A DNA stretch of 64,000 nucleotides. Source: Blastococcus sp. DSM 46786 (GTDB lineage: Bacteria > Actinomycetota > Actinomycetes > Mycobacteriales > Geodermatophilaceae). Shown one piece after another: positions 36,987 to 44,558 of the stretch; the stretch's first letter is position 1, and each line of letters begins with the position of its first letter. The notes beneath the pieces were generated by a model that was not told the origin of the DNA, searched no databases, and saw nothing but the letters and a program-made list of their open reading frames with translations. The stretch lies in the NCBI RefSeq assembly GCF_900109665.1, contig NZ_FOAO01000006.1:1-64000 (forward strand), given 5' to 3'. The position numbers and the translations under genes are program-made.

Positions 36987-38339
36987 TCAGCCCTGCTCGA
37001 TGCGGCTGACCACCCGGGCGGCGACGACCACCGGGTCGTAGGTGGGCGAGAACGGCGGGGCGTAGGACAGGTCCGAGCCGGCGAGGTCCTCGGCGGTCAT
37101 CCCCGCCCAGATCGCGGCGGCGAGCACGTCGATCCGCTTGCCGCTGCCGGGCCCGCCCACGATCTGGGCACCGAGCAGCCGTCCGGACCCGGCCTCGCTG
37201 AGGAGCTTGATCGCGACCTCCTCGGCGCCCGGGTAGTAGCCGGCCCGCGTCGTCGCCTCGATCGTGTCGGTGCGGTAGTCGAACCCCGCCTGCTCGGCCT
37301 CCGTGGTGCACAGCCCGGTGCGGCCGATCTCCAGCTCGCCGACCTTCGTCAGCGCGGTGCCCAGGACCCCGGCGAAGCGGGCCGCCCGGCCGCCGATCAC
37401 CGAACCGGCCACCCGGCCCTGCTTGTTGGCGTGGGTGCCCAGCGCGACGTGGGTGGCCTCGCCGGTGACCCGGTGGAAGGTCTGCGAGCAGTCCCCGGCG
37501 GCGTAGATCTCCGGGTGCGAGCGGGTGCGCTGGGTGCGGTCGACGGCGATGGCGCCGGTGGTGCCGAGGCGGATGCCGGCCTGCTCGGCCAGCGCCACCT
37601 CCGGCCCCATGCCCAGGCCCAGCACGACGAGGTCGGCGTCGTAGCTGCCGGCGTCGGTGCGCACCCCGCGGGCGCGGCCGGCCTCGTCGACCAGGATCTC
37701 CCGCACCGCCTGGTCCGGGTGCATCTCCATGCCCATGGCGCCCATGCCGGCGCAGACCCGCTCGGCCATGTCGGTGTCGAGCAGCTGCATCGGCAGGGGG
37801 TCGGCGAGCACCACGGTGACCTCGAGCCCGCGGCGCTGCAGCGCCTCGGCCATCTCCAGCCCGATGTAGCCGCCCCCGAGCACCAGGGCGCGGCGCGGAC
37901 CGGCGTCCAGGGCGGCCCGGATGGCGGCGCCGTCGTCGAGCCGGTGCACGCCGAAGACGCCGGGCGCGTCCAGGCCGGGGATCGGCGGGCGGTTCGGGCG
38001 GCCGCCGGTCGCGATGAGCAGCCGGTCGTAGCCGATCCGCTCGCCGGTGGCGGTGACGACCTTGCCCGCGTCGGCGTCGATCTCCACCGCCCGCGCGCCC
38101 AGGTGGACTGTGATGTCCCGGGCGGCGAACTGCTCCGGCGTCCGGGCGATCAGCTGCGCGCGGTCCTCGACCTGGCCGCCGATCCAGTACGGGATGCCGC
38201 AGGCGGAGTAGGAGACCACGTCCCCCTGCTCCAGCACGACGATCTCCAGGTCGTCCGCGTCCCGGAGCCGGCGCGCCTGCGACGCCGCCGACATCCCTGC
38301 CGCATCGCCACCGATGACGAGGAACCGCTCCCTGCTCAT
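36987..38339 (-). CDS. FAD-dependent pyridine nucleotide-disulfide oxidoreductase (CoA-disulfide reductase-like)
   Basis: 450 residues. FAD motif FLVIGGDAAGMSAASQARRL, single redox Cys47 in VVSYSACGIPYWIGG (the Cys of CoA-disulfide reductases and NADH oxidases), NAD motif ALVLGGGYIGLEMAEAL, GDCSQTFHRVTGE, and the dimerisation domain ending in SYAPPFSPTYDPV. It may reduce CoA or polysulfide disulfides or oxygen. ATG 38339 overlaps the glcD-like stop as ATGA. The upstream partner makes reducing equivalents, so the two may share a pathway (inference). Confidence 0.85.
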   Translation of the reverse strand: MSRERFLVIGGDAAGMSAASQARRLRDADDLEIVVLEQGDVVSYSACGIPYWIGGQVEDRAQLIARTPEQFAARDITVHLGARAVEIDADAGKVVTATGERIGYDRLLIATGGRPNRPPIPGLDAPGVFGVHRLDDGAAIRAALDAGPRRALVLGGGYIGLEMAEALQRRGLEVTVVLADPLPMQLLDTDMAERVCAGMGAMGMEMHPDQAVREILVDEAGRARGVRTDAGSYDADLVVLGLGMGPEVALAEQAGIRLGTTGAIAVDRTQRTRSHPEIYAAGDCSQTFHRVTGEATHVALGTHANKQGRVAGSVIGGRAARFAGVLGTALTKVGELEIGRTGLCTTEAEQAGFDYRTDTIEATTRAGYYPGAEEVAIKLLSEAGSGRLLGAQIVGGPGSGKRIDVLAAAIWAGMTAEDLAGSDLSYAPPFSPTYDPVVVAARVVSRIEQG

Positions 38340-39760
38340 CGCCCCAGCGTGGCACCCGCCGGCGTGCTGCGGAACACCGTCCCCGGGTTGAGCAGGCCGG
38401 CCGGGTCGAGGGCGGACTTGATCGAGCGGTGCACGTCCAGCGCCACCGGGCCGATCTCCCGCTCCAGCCAGTCGAGCTTGATGGTGCCCACACCGTGCTC
38501 GCCGGTGATCGTCCCGCCCAGCGACAGCCCCAGCGCCAGGATGTCGTCGAACGCCGCGTAGGCCCGCTGCCGCTGGTCGGCGTCACCGGCGTCGAAGCAG
38601 ACGGTCGGGTGCATGTTGCCGTCGCCGGCGTGCCCCACGACACCGATGACGACGTCGCGGTCGGCGGCGATGGCGTCGCAGCCGTCCAGGAAGCCGGCGA
38701 TCCGCGAGCGGGGCACGGCGACGTCATCGATGAGCACTGCGCCCCCGACCCGCTCCAGGGCGGGCAACGCCATCCGCCGGGCCGCGAGCAGCAGGTCACC
38801 CTCCGCCTGGTCCTCGGTGGAGTGGACGAACTGCGCGCCGGCCTCCTCGCACAGCGCGGTGAGCACCGCGATCTCCTCGGCGGCGGCCGCGCCACCCGCG
38901 TCGGACTGGGCGACCAGCAGCGCCCGGGTGTCGTGGTCCAGGCCGGCCTTGAGCACCTGGTCGACGGTGCGGATGCAGGTGCCGTCCATGATCTCCAGCA
39001 GGCTGGGCACCAGCCCGGCGGTGACCACCCGCTCGACGACCTGCCCGGCCTGCGCCGTCGTCGCGAAGGAGGCGGCCAGGGTGACCGGCGCCTTCGGCGC
39101 GGGGCGGAGCGCGAGCGTGGCCTCGGTGATGACGCCGAGCGTCCCCTCGGAGCCCACGAACAGCCGGGCGAGGTCGTAGCCGGCCACGCCCTTGACCGTG
39201 CGCCGGCCGGTGCGCAGCACGCGCCCGTCCGCCAGCACCACCTCCAGGCCGAGCACGTAGTCGGTGGTGACGCCGTACTTCACGCAGCAGAGGCCGCCGG
39301 AGTTGGTGGCGAGGTTGCCGCCGATCGTGCACCAGTCGTAGCTGGAGGGGTCCGGCGGGTAGAACAGCCCGTTGCCGGCGACCGCGTCGCGCAGCTGCTT
39401 GTTGACCACGCCCGGCTGCACGACGACCAGCCGGTCGGCGGCGGAGACCTCCAGCACGGCGTCCATGCGGGTCATCACGAGCGTGATCCCGCCGTCGACG
39501 GCGTTGCTGCCGCCGGCGAGCCCGGAGCCGGCACCGCGCGGCACCACCGGGATGCCGTGCCGTGAGGCGACCCGCAGGACGGCGGCGACGTCGTCGGTGC
39601 GGCGCGGGAAGACCACGGCCGCGGGGATACCGGCGGGCGCCATCATCGCCTGGTCGCGGGCGTAGGTGGCGGTCACGTCCGGGTCGGTCAGCACGCTGTC
39701 GGGGCCCAGCGCGTCGGTCAGCTCGGCGAGCCACGTCGCCGTCATCGTGGTCACCGTCAC
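38336..39760 (-). CDS. FAD-linked oxidase (glycolate/D-lactate dehydrogenase, GlcD-like)
   Basis: 474 residues. PCMH-type FAD domain: VVPRGAGSGLAGGSNAVDGG, YPPDPSSYDWCTIGGNLATNSGGL, and LFVGSEGTLGVITEATLAL. The C-terminal domain has VVGHAGDGNMHPTVCFD and ITGEHGVGTIKLDWL, with the His residues used in catalysis and metal binding. It oxidises 2-hydroxy acids such as D-lactate or glycolate. GTG 39760 preceded by GGAGG at nine bases. Coupled to the flavin disulfide oxidoreductase. Confidence 0.88.
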   Translation of the reverse strand: MTVTTMTATWLAELTDALGPDSVLTDPDVTATYARDQAMMAPAGIPAAVVFPRRTDDVAAVLRVASRHGIPVVPRGAGSGLAGGSNAVDGGITLVMTRMDAVLEVSAADRLVVVQPGVVNKQLRDAVAGNGLFYPPDPSSYDWCTIGGNLATNSGGLCCVKYGVTTDYVLGLEVVLADGRVLRTGRRTVKGVAGYDLARLFVGSEGTLGVITEATLALRPAPKAPVTLAASFATTAQAGQVVERVVTAGLVPSLLEIMDGTCIRTVDQVLKAGLDHDTRALLVAQSDAGGAAAAEEIAVLTALCEEAGAQFVHSTEDQAEGDLLLAARRMALPALERVGGAVLIDDVAVPRSRIAGFLDGCDAIAADRDVVIGVVGHAGDGNMHPTVCFDAGDADQRQRAYAAFDDILALGLSLGGTITGEHGVGTIKLDWLEREIGPVALDVHRSIKSALDPAGLLNPGTVFRSTPAGATLGR

Positions 39761-39777
39761 ACCGTAGGACCTCCGGC

Positions 39778-39867
39778 GATGATCAGGTCACCTGGTCGTC
39801 AGGGGTCCTGGCTCAGCACCGGTGGTGAGCCAGGACCCGGAATGATCAGCTCACCTGATCATTCCGG
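39778..39867. repeat. Row of three hairpins between pyrE and glcD-like gene
   Basis: Hairpin 1 GATGATCAGG/CCTGGTCGTC (39779-39801, with G-T pairs), hairpin 2 GGGTCCTGGCTCA/TGAGCCAGGACCC (39803-39838), hairpin 3 CCGGAATGATCAG/CTGATCATTCCGG (39837-39867). The outer two share a TGATCAG core. They lie after the pyrE stop and before the start of the next gene, probably as terminator plus possible leader control. Confidence 0.7.
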
Positions 39868-39873
39868 GCGGGG

Positions 39874-40476
39874 TCAGGTGAGGCCGAGGTCGGCGAGGGT
39901 GAAGGCGGCCCGGTACTCGAAGCCGGCCTCCTCGACCGCCGTGCGCCCGCCCCGGTCGACGACCACCGCGACGGCCACCACCTCGGCGCCGGCCTCCTGC
40001 AGCGCCCCCGCCGCAGTCAGCGGGCTACCGCCGGTGGTCGACACGTCCTCGACCACCAGGACGGCGCGCCCGGCGACGTCCGGCCCCTCGATGCGCCGCT
40101 GCAGGCCGTGCGCCTTGCCCGCCTTGCGCACCACGCAGGCGTCGAGGAAGCCCTCGCCCGCCGCGGCCGCGTGCAGCATCGCGGCGGCGACCGGGTCGGC
40201 CCCCAGGGTCAGCCCGCCGACGACGTCGTAGCGCAGGTCGCCGGTGAGCTGGCGCATCACCCGGCCCACCAGCGGAGCGCCCTCGTGGTGCAGCGTGAGC
40301 CGGCGCATGTCGATGTACCAGTCGGCTTCCTGCCCGGACGAGAGCGTGACCTTCCCGTGCACCACGGCGAGGTCGAGGATCAGCTGGAGCAGCCGGTCGC
40401 GGTCGGGCAGCGTGGCCTCGTTCCAGGGGCCCGCGCCGAGGGACGAGGTGTGGGGGGGAACGAGGTCCTTGTCCAT
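39874..40476 (-). CDS. pyrE: Orotate phosphoribosyltransferase
   Basis: 200 residues. Joins orotate to PRPP, giving OMP in pyrimidine synthesis. The PRPP-binding loop is AVLVVEDVSTTGGS; also GKVTLSSGQEADWYIDMRRL and VVGGLTLGADPVAAAM. ATG 40476 lies eight bases after TAGGGT (40485-40490), so leaderless. It stands alone, followed by the hairpin row. Confidence 0.93.
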   Translation of the reverse strand: MDKDLVPPHTSSLGAGPWNEATLPDRDRLLQLILDLAVVHGKVTLSSGQEADWYIDMRRLTLHHEGAPLVGRVMRQLTGDLRYDVVGGLTLGADPVAAAMLHAAAAGEGFLDACVVRKAGKAHGLQRRIEGPDVAGRAVLVVEDVSTTGGSPLTAAGALQEAGAEVVAVAVVVDRGGRTAVEEAGFEYRAAFTLADLGLT

Positions 40477-40555
40477 GGCCCGAAACCCTAGACACGGGCC
40501 CGGAGACGCCGCAGGGCCGCGGCCCGACGCGAGGTCGGACCACGGCCCGGTGCGG

Positions 40556-40580
40556 TCCCCTCCCCCGCTCGCGGAGGGGC
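40556..40580 (-). terminator. Terminator of the fasciclin gene
   Basis: CCCCTCC (40557-40563) with GGAGGGG (40573-40579), directly before the stop codon at 40587 when read along the plus strand. Confidence 0.65.
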
Positions 40581-40586
40581 GCGGCG

Positions 40587-41252
40587 TCAGCCGGCGGCCG
40601 GCTGAAGCACCTGGTCGATGATGTAGACGGTGGCGTTGGCGGTCTGCACGTTGCCGCAGATCACCGAGGCCTCCATGCCGACGACGGTGCTGTCCGCGCC
40701 GATGGTGAAGGTCTCGCCCGAGCCCTCGATCGTCACCTCGTCGTTGTTCAGCGTGGTGTGCGTACCGGCCAGCTCGTCGGGGGCCAGCCGGCCCGGGATG
40801 ACGTGGTGGGTCAGCACCGCGGTCAGCGCCGGGGTATCGGCGAGCAGCCCCTGCAGCGCGTCGGCCGGGACGGCCTCGAACGCCGGGTTGGCCGGGGCCA
40901 GCACGGTGATGTCCTGGGTGGTGTTCAGCGTGTCCACGAGGCTGGCCGCCTGCACCGCCTGGACCAGCGTCGACAGCGCCGGGTTGTTGCTGGCGGCGGT
41001 CGCCACCGGGTCGGCGCTCATGCCCTGGAAGCTGCCCGGCCCCTCGGTGGGCACCGCCGCGCAGCCCTCGCCGAACGGCTCGTCGGAGACCGGTGCGGCG
41101 GCGGCACTGCTCTCCGGCGCGGAGCTGCTGGTGCTCGGGGTGGTGGCTGCGGTGCTCTCGGCGGCGGTGTCGTCGGAGCCGCAGGCGCTGAGCGTGATCG
41201 CCAGGCTCGAGACGGCGGTGAGCAGGATCCCGCGGGTGAGGGTGCGCGTCAT
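40587..41252 (-). CDS. Fasciclin (FAS1) domain lipoprotein
   Basis: 221 residues. Signal peptide MTRTLTRGILLTAVSSLAIT then LSAC gives a lipobox with Cys24. After a Ser/Thr/Ala linker comes a FAS1 domain: NPALSTLVQAVQAASLVDTL, DITVLAPANPAFEAVPAD, LTHHVIPGRLAPDEL and VQTANATVYIIDQVLQP. This resembles mycobacterial Mpt70/Mpt83. ATG 41252 has AGGAGC before it. It follows the membrane molybdo-oxidoreductase gene by 143 bases, an association seen in other actinobacteria, where both are linked to SigK. Neither sigK nor its anti-sigma gene is in this window. Confidence 0.9.
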   Translation of the reverse strand: MTRTLTRGILLTAVSSLAITLSACGSDDTAAESTAATTPSTSSSAPESSAAAAPVSDEPFGEGCAAVPTEGPGSFQGMSADPVATAASNNPALSTLVQAVQAASLVDTLNTTQDITVLAPANPAFEAVPADALQGLLADTPALTAVLTHHVIPGRLAPDELAGTHTTLNNDEVTIEGSGETFTIGADSTVVGMEASVICGNVQTANATVYIIDQVLQPAAG

Positions 41253-41395
41253 GGTGGTGCTCCTGTTCCTTGTCCAGCGCGACGGCTGGGTGGCGATCGA
41301 TCCGGGGTGGGGCGCCGGCCGCGGTACGGCCGGTGGGTCGTCGTCGGCGGGGCCGGGACGGGTCTGGGGGTCCAGGTCGGTGCCCGGACGGCGGG

Positions 41396-43066
41396 TCACG
41401 CGGCGACCACCTGCACGGTGTGCCAGCCGGTGGCGCCGCTGGGGAAGGGGCGGGCGCGCTCCTCGGGCTGCACCTCGCCGTCGGCGCTGGTGGCGCGGAC
41501 GGCGATCGAGTGCCGGCCGGGGGCGAAGTCGACGAGGAGCACCCACTGCCGCCACAGGTCGGCGTCGACCTGCGGGGACAGCTCGGCCGGCACCCAGTCC
41601 CCGTCGTCGACCCGCACCTCGACCCGGGCGATGCCCCGCGTCTGTGCCCAGGCCACGCCGGCCACGGGACGGCGGCCGGCCGGGAACGACCGCAGCGGCG
41701 CGGGGGTGTCGATGCGCGAGAAGACCTTGATCGGCGCCCGGGCGGCCCAGTCGCGCTCCACCCAGTAGGGGTCGACGGCCTCGAAGGTGGTGGCGTCGAT
41801 GCCGGTGAGCCACTTGCAGGCCGAGGCGTAGCCGTAGAGGCCGGGGATGAGCATGCGCACCGGGAAGCCGTGCTCCACGGGGAGCGGCTCGCCGTTCATC
41901 CCGAGGGCGAGCATCGCGTCCTCGACCTCCAGCGCGGACCGCGTCGGGGCGCCGATCGTCATCCCGTCCTCCGAGCGGCACACCAGCTGGGTGCTGCCCG
42001 CCCGCACGCCGTTCTCCCGCAGGAACGCGCCGAGCGGGACGCCGAGCCAGCGAGCCGTGCCGGCCAGGCGGCCCCCCACCTCGTTCGAGACGCAGGTCAG
42101 GGTGATGTCGCGCTCGATGAGGTCGTCCCGCCCGAGGAGGTCGTCGAGGGTGTAGGAGCGGGGCGTGTCGAACATGCCGGTGAGGGTCAGCCGGTAGTCC
42201 GCGGGGCGGATCTGCGGCACGGCGATCGCCGTGTCCACCCGGTAGAAGTCGCGGTTGCCCGTGAACAGCGGCGTCAGGCCCTCCACCCGGCGGGCGAGGT
42301 CGGCGCCCTGCGGGAGGGCCGGCGCCGGCGAGGCCGGCCGCGGGAGCACCAGCTCACTGCGCTCCCCGGCGACGTCGAACCGCTGCTGGAGCAGGCGGCC
42401 GCCACCACCGGCCACCGCCGCCACGCCGACGACCACGCCCCCGGTGAGGAAGAAGCGCCGCCGGTCCATCCCGGCGCCCTTGCGGTCACCGCCGGCGAGC
42501 GCCGCGCGGAGCCGGTCACCGAGCGGGACGTCGGCCGGTGCGCCCCCCTGAACGGCCGGCGCCCGCCCGACCGGCGCCTGCAGCGGGGCCAGCAGCGCCA
42601 GGAGGGCGGCCACGCCGGCGGCGGCCCCGACCAGCGAGGGCAGCCCGTCCAGCGGGCCGGCGGCCGGGCGGGTGACCGCCGCAGCGACCCCGACGAGCCC
42701 GAAGAGGACGACGCCCGCGACGCCCAGCCGGCGGCGGCGCAGCCCCACGAGCCCGACGAGGAGCGCGTACAGCGCCACGACGACGAGCGTCCCGACGACC
42801 AGGGCGATCTTGTCCGCCTCGCCGAACGTGCGGATCGCGAAGCTCTTGACCGCTTCCGGCGTGAGCGTGATGGCGGCGTCGCCGACGGCCACGACCGGTG
42901 CGGCGGCGCGGCCGACGGCGGCGGCCACCAGTTCGGCCACCCCGAGGGCGACCGCGGCGGCGACCAGCCCGGCCAGCGCCGCGAGCAGGCGCCGCACGCC
43001 GCGGCCGGGCACCGGGTGCGCCGGTCCGCCGGGCTGCACCCGGACGGCCTGTTCGCTCGTGATCAC
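41396..43066 (-). CDS. Membrane-fused sulfite-oxidase-like molybdopterin oxidoreductase
   Basis: About 556 residues from GTG 43066 (GTG 43126 is possible, adding 20). Four or five N-terminal helices (RLLAALAGLVAAAVALGVAE, IALVVGTLVVVALYALLVGLVG, GVVLFGLVGVAAAV) are followed by an internal twin-arginine-like segment MDRRRFFLTGGVVVGVAAVAG. After it comes the SUOX fold, with DITLTCVSNEVGG holding the Mo-ligand Cys, RMLIPGLYGYASACKWL and a C-terminal dimerisation domain (RGIARVEVRVDDGDWVPAEL). The catalytic domain should face outward, fixed to the membrane. The substrate is unknown; a repair of oxidised methionine, like MsrP, is an option. Confidence 0.82.
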   Translation of the reverse strand: MITSEQAVRVQPGGPAHPVPGRGVRRLLAALAGLVAAAVALGVAELVAAAVGRAAAPVVAVGDAAITLTPEAVKSFAIRTFGEADKIALVVGTLVVVALYALLVGLVGLRRRRLGVAGVVLFGLVGVAAAVTRPAAGPLDGLPSLVGAAAGVAALLALLAPLQAPVGRAPAVQGGAPADVPLGDRLRAALAGGDRKGAGMDRRRFFLTGGVVVGVAAVAGGGGRLLQQRFDVAGERSELVLPRPASPAPALPQGADLARRVEGLTPLFTGNRDFYRVDTAIAVPQIRPADYRLTLTGMFDTPRSYTLDDLLGRDDLIERDITLTCVSNEVGGRLAGTARWLGVPLGAFLRENGVRAGSTQLVCRSEDGMTIGAPTRSALEVEDAMLALGMNGEPLPVEHGFPVRMLIPGLYGYASACKWLTGIDATTFEAVDPYWVERDWAARAPIKVFSRIDTPAPLRSFPAGRRPVAGVAWAQTRGIARVEVRVDDGDWVPAELSPQVDADLWRQWVLLVDFAPGRHSIAVRATSADGEVQPEERARPFPSGATGWHTVQVVAA

Positions 43067-43165
43067 GGACGGTATTCGCGGGCCGGTGCTGATCCGGATT
43101 GGACCCGGGCGGAAAATATCGTTCACCGTCCCGGCGGCGGGCGGGCCGTCTGCCAGGCTGGAGGG

Positions 43166-43627
43166 GTGCCGGCCGATCCCCGCCCCCGCCCCGTCGACGG
43201 AGACGCGACCCCGCAGGCACCGCCGTCGGTGCGCGTCGCCATGGCGCTGCTGGCGACCCTCGCCGTGCTGCTCCTGCTGTACGTGACGATCACCTGGCTG
43301 GGCCGCGACGGCGTCCGGCAGGCGCTGACCGAGGCGGGGCTGACCGCGGAGGAGGCCCAGCAGTTCCTGCTGGTCAACACCACCGCCCCGCTGGTCCTGG
43401 GCATCGCCTACGCGGTCTCGGCGTGGGCGGTCTCCGGCCGCCGCCGGTGGGGGCTGTGGGCCGGCGTGGTCTCGACCGTAGTCCTGGCCCTGGTGCTGCT
43501 GTCCACGATGCTCACCGCCGGTGGCGTCACCGTCGTCGCGCTGCTGCTGCTGGTGCTGTCGGTCGGGGCGGCGGCCAGCCTGGTCGCGCGGACGACGCGG
43601 GACTGGCTGGCCGCCGGCCGGGCCTGA
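43166..43627 (+). CDS. Four-helix membrane protein, unknown
   Basis: About 153 residues from GTG 43166. Helices: MALLATLAVLLLLYVTITWL, TAPLVLGIAYAVSAWAVSG, GLWAGVVSTVVLALVLLSTM, VTVVALLLLVLSVGAAASLV, with an amphipathic stretch in the first loop (GVRQALTEAGLTAEEAQQFL). No family is recognised. GGAGGG directly abuts the GTG, so a later start (GTG 43229, ATG 43241) could be the true one. Divergent from the molybdo-oxidoreductase; the gap holds an AT-rich patch (around 43108) that may carry promoters for both. Confidence 0.6.
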   Translation: MPADPRPRPVDGDATPQAPPSVRVAMALLATLAVLLLLYVTITWLGRDGVRQALTEAGLTAEEAQQFLLVNTTAPLVLGIAYAVSAWAVSGRRRWGLWAGVVSTVVLALVLLSTMLTAGGVTVVALLLLVLSVGAAASLVARTTRDWLAAGRA

Positions 43628-43639
43628 GCGCGACCCGGC

Positions 43640-44416
43640 TCAGCCCTGCCCGGTGGCGCGCTGCCACTTGCGGAAGCGGTACCAGTCGTTGGACGGCTTC
43701 ATCGCCAGCAGCACCACCCCGGCCGCGGTCAGCGCGAGCTGGAACCAGGAGAGCGTGGTGACGAAGGGCAGCGGCCCGCTGGCGACGGCGTTGAACGGGC
43801 CGGTCAGCAGCGCCAGGCCGCCCAGGACCCACAGCACGATCCGCGCCCAGTTGCGCCCCTGCCAGGCGAACCACACGAACAGCAACTCCAGCAGGAGCAC
43901 GAGGACCGTGAAGCCGATCGTCGCCTGCGCCATGAGCTCGGCGAACGCCTCGGGGTCCAGACCCTCGAACTCGGGGCCCTGGAGGTCCGCGCCCGACTGG
44001 TCGACGGTCCAGGCCAGCAGCTCGTCCCAGTTGAGCAGCGTGACGACGGCCGCCACGGCGCTGAGCACCAGCGAGCCGAGGTAGGCGCCGATCCCGGCGC
44101 GCACCGTCAGCGGCCGCTCCATCGGCTCGGGCGCACCCGGGCCCCAGCCCTGCGGCGCCGCGGGCGCGGGGGCGTAGCCGTAGGGGTTCTGGCCGTACGG
44201 GTTCTGGCCGTAGGGGTTGTGCGGCGGCTGCCCGTACGGCGGCTGACCACCCTGCGGCTGCCCGTACGGCGGCTGACCCCCCTGGGGCTGCCCGTACGGG
44301 GGCTGACCACCGTAGGGCGGCTGCCCCGGCGGCGGACCCCACCCCGGCTGCTGGCCGCCCTGCCCCTCGGGCTGCCCCTGCTGCCGACCGTGCTGGTCGT
44401 CCTGGCCCGCCGTCAT
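43640..44416 (-). CDS. Membrane protein with Gln/Pro/Tyr-rich repeat tail
   Basis: 258 residues. N-terminal 90 residues are low complexity (repeats of [10 protein letters not shown], then NPYGQ), as in many actinobacterial membrane proteins, followed by four helices ([71 protein letters not shown]) and a basic end. No enzyme motif. The DNA for the tail is an internal tandem repeat (about 44180-44330) and should be variable between strains. ATG 44416 has GGAG before it. Function unknown. Confidence 0.65.
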   Translation of the reverse strand: MTAGQDDQHGRQQGQPEGQGGQQPGWGPPPGQPPYGGQPPYGQPQGGQPPYGQPQGGQPPYGQPPHNPYGQNPYGQNPYGYAPAPAAPQGWGPGAPEPMERPLTVRAGIGAYLGSLVLSAVAAVVTLLNWDELLAWTVDQSGADLQGPEFEGLDPEAFAELMAQATIGFTVLVLLLELLFVWFAWQGRNWARIVLWVLGGLALLTGPFNAVASGPLPFVTTLSWFQLALTAAGVVLLAMKPSNDWYRFRKWQRATGQG

Positions 44417-44515
44417 CGCGTCTCCGCCTCTCGGTTCCGGTCGTCGCCCGCGATCATCGACGACGCCCTGCCGGGGAACCAGCACGGCACGCGGTGCCAC
44501 CCGATCAGGCGGTGC

Positions 44516-44545
44516 GCCCGCCGGGCCCCGAAGGGCCCAGCGGGC
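44516..44545 (-). terminator. clpB terminator
   Basis: GCCCGCCGGGCCC (44516-44528), loop CGAA, complement 44533-44545 with one mismatch. It stands just downstream of the clpB stop codon. Confidence 0.75.
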
Positions 44546-44558
44546 AGGGTGCGCACGG

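Noticed and set aside
44180-44330. CRISPR-like repeats
   Set aside because: They are in-frame codon repeats of a Gln/Pro/Tyr-rich protein with no spacers.
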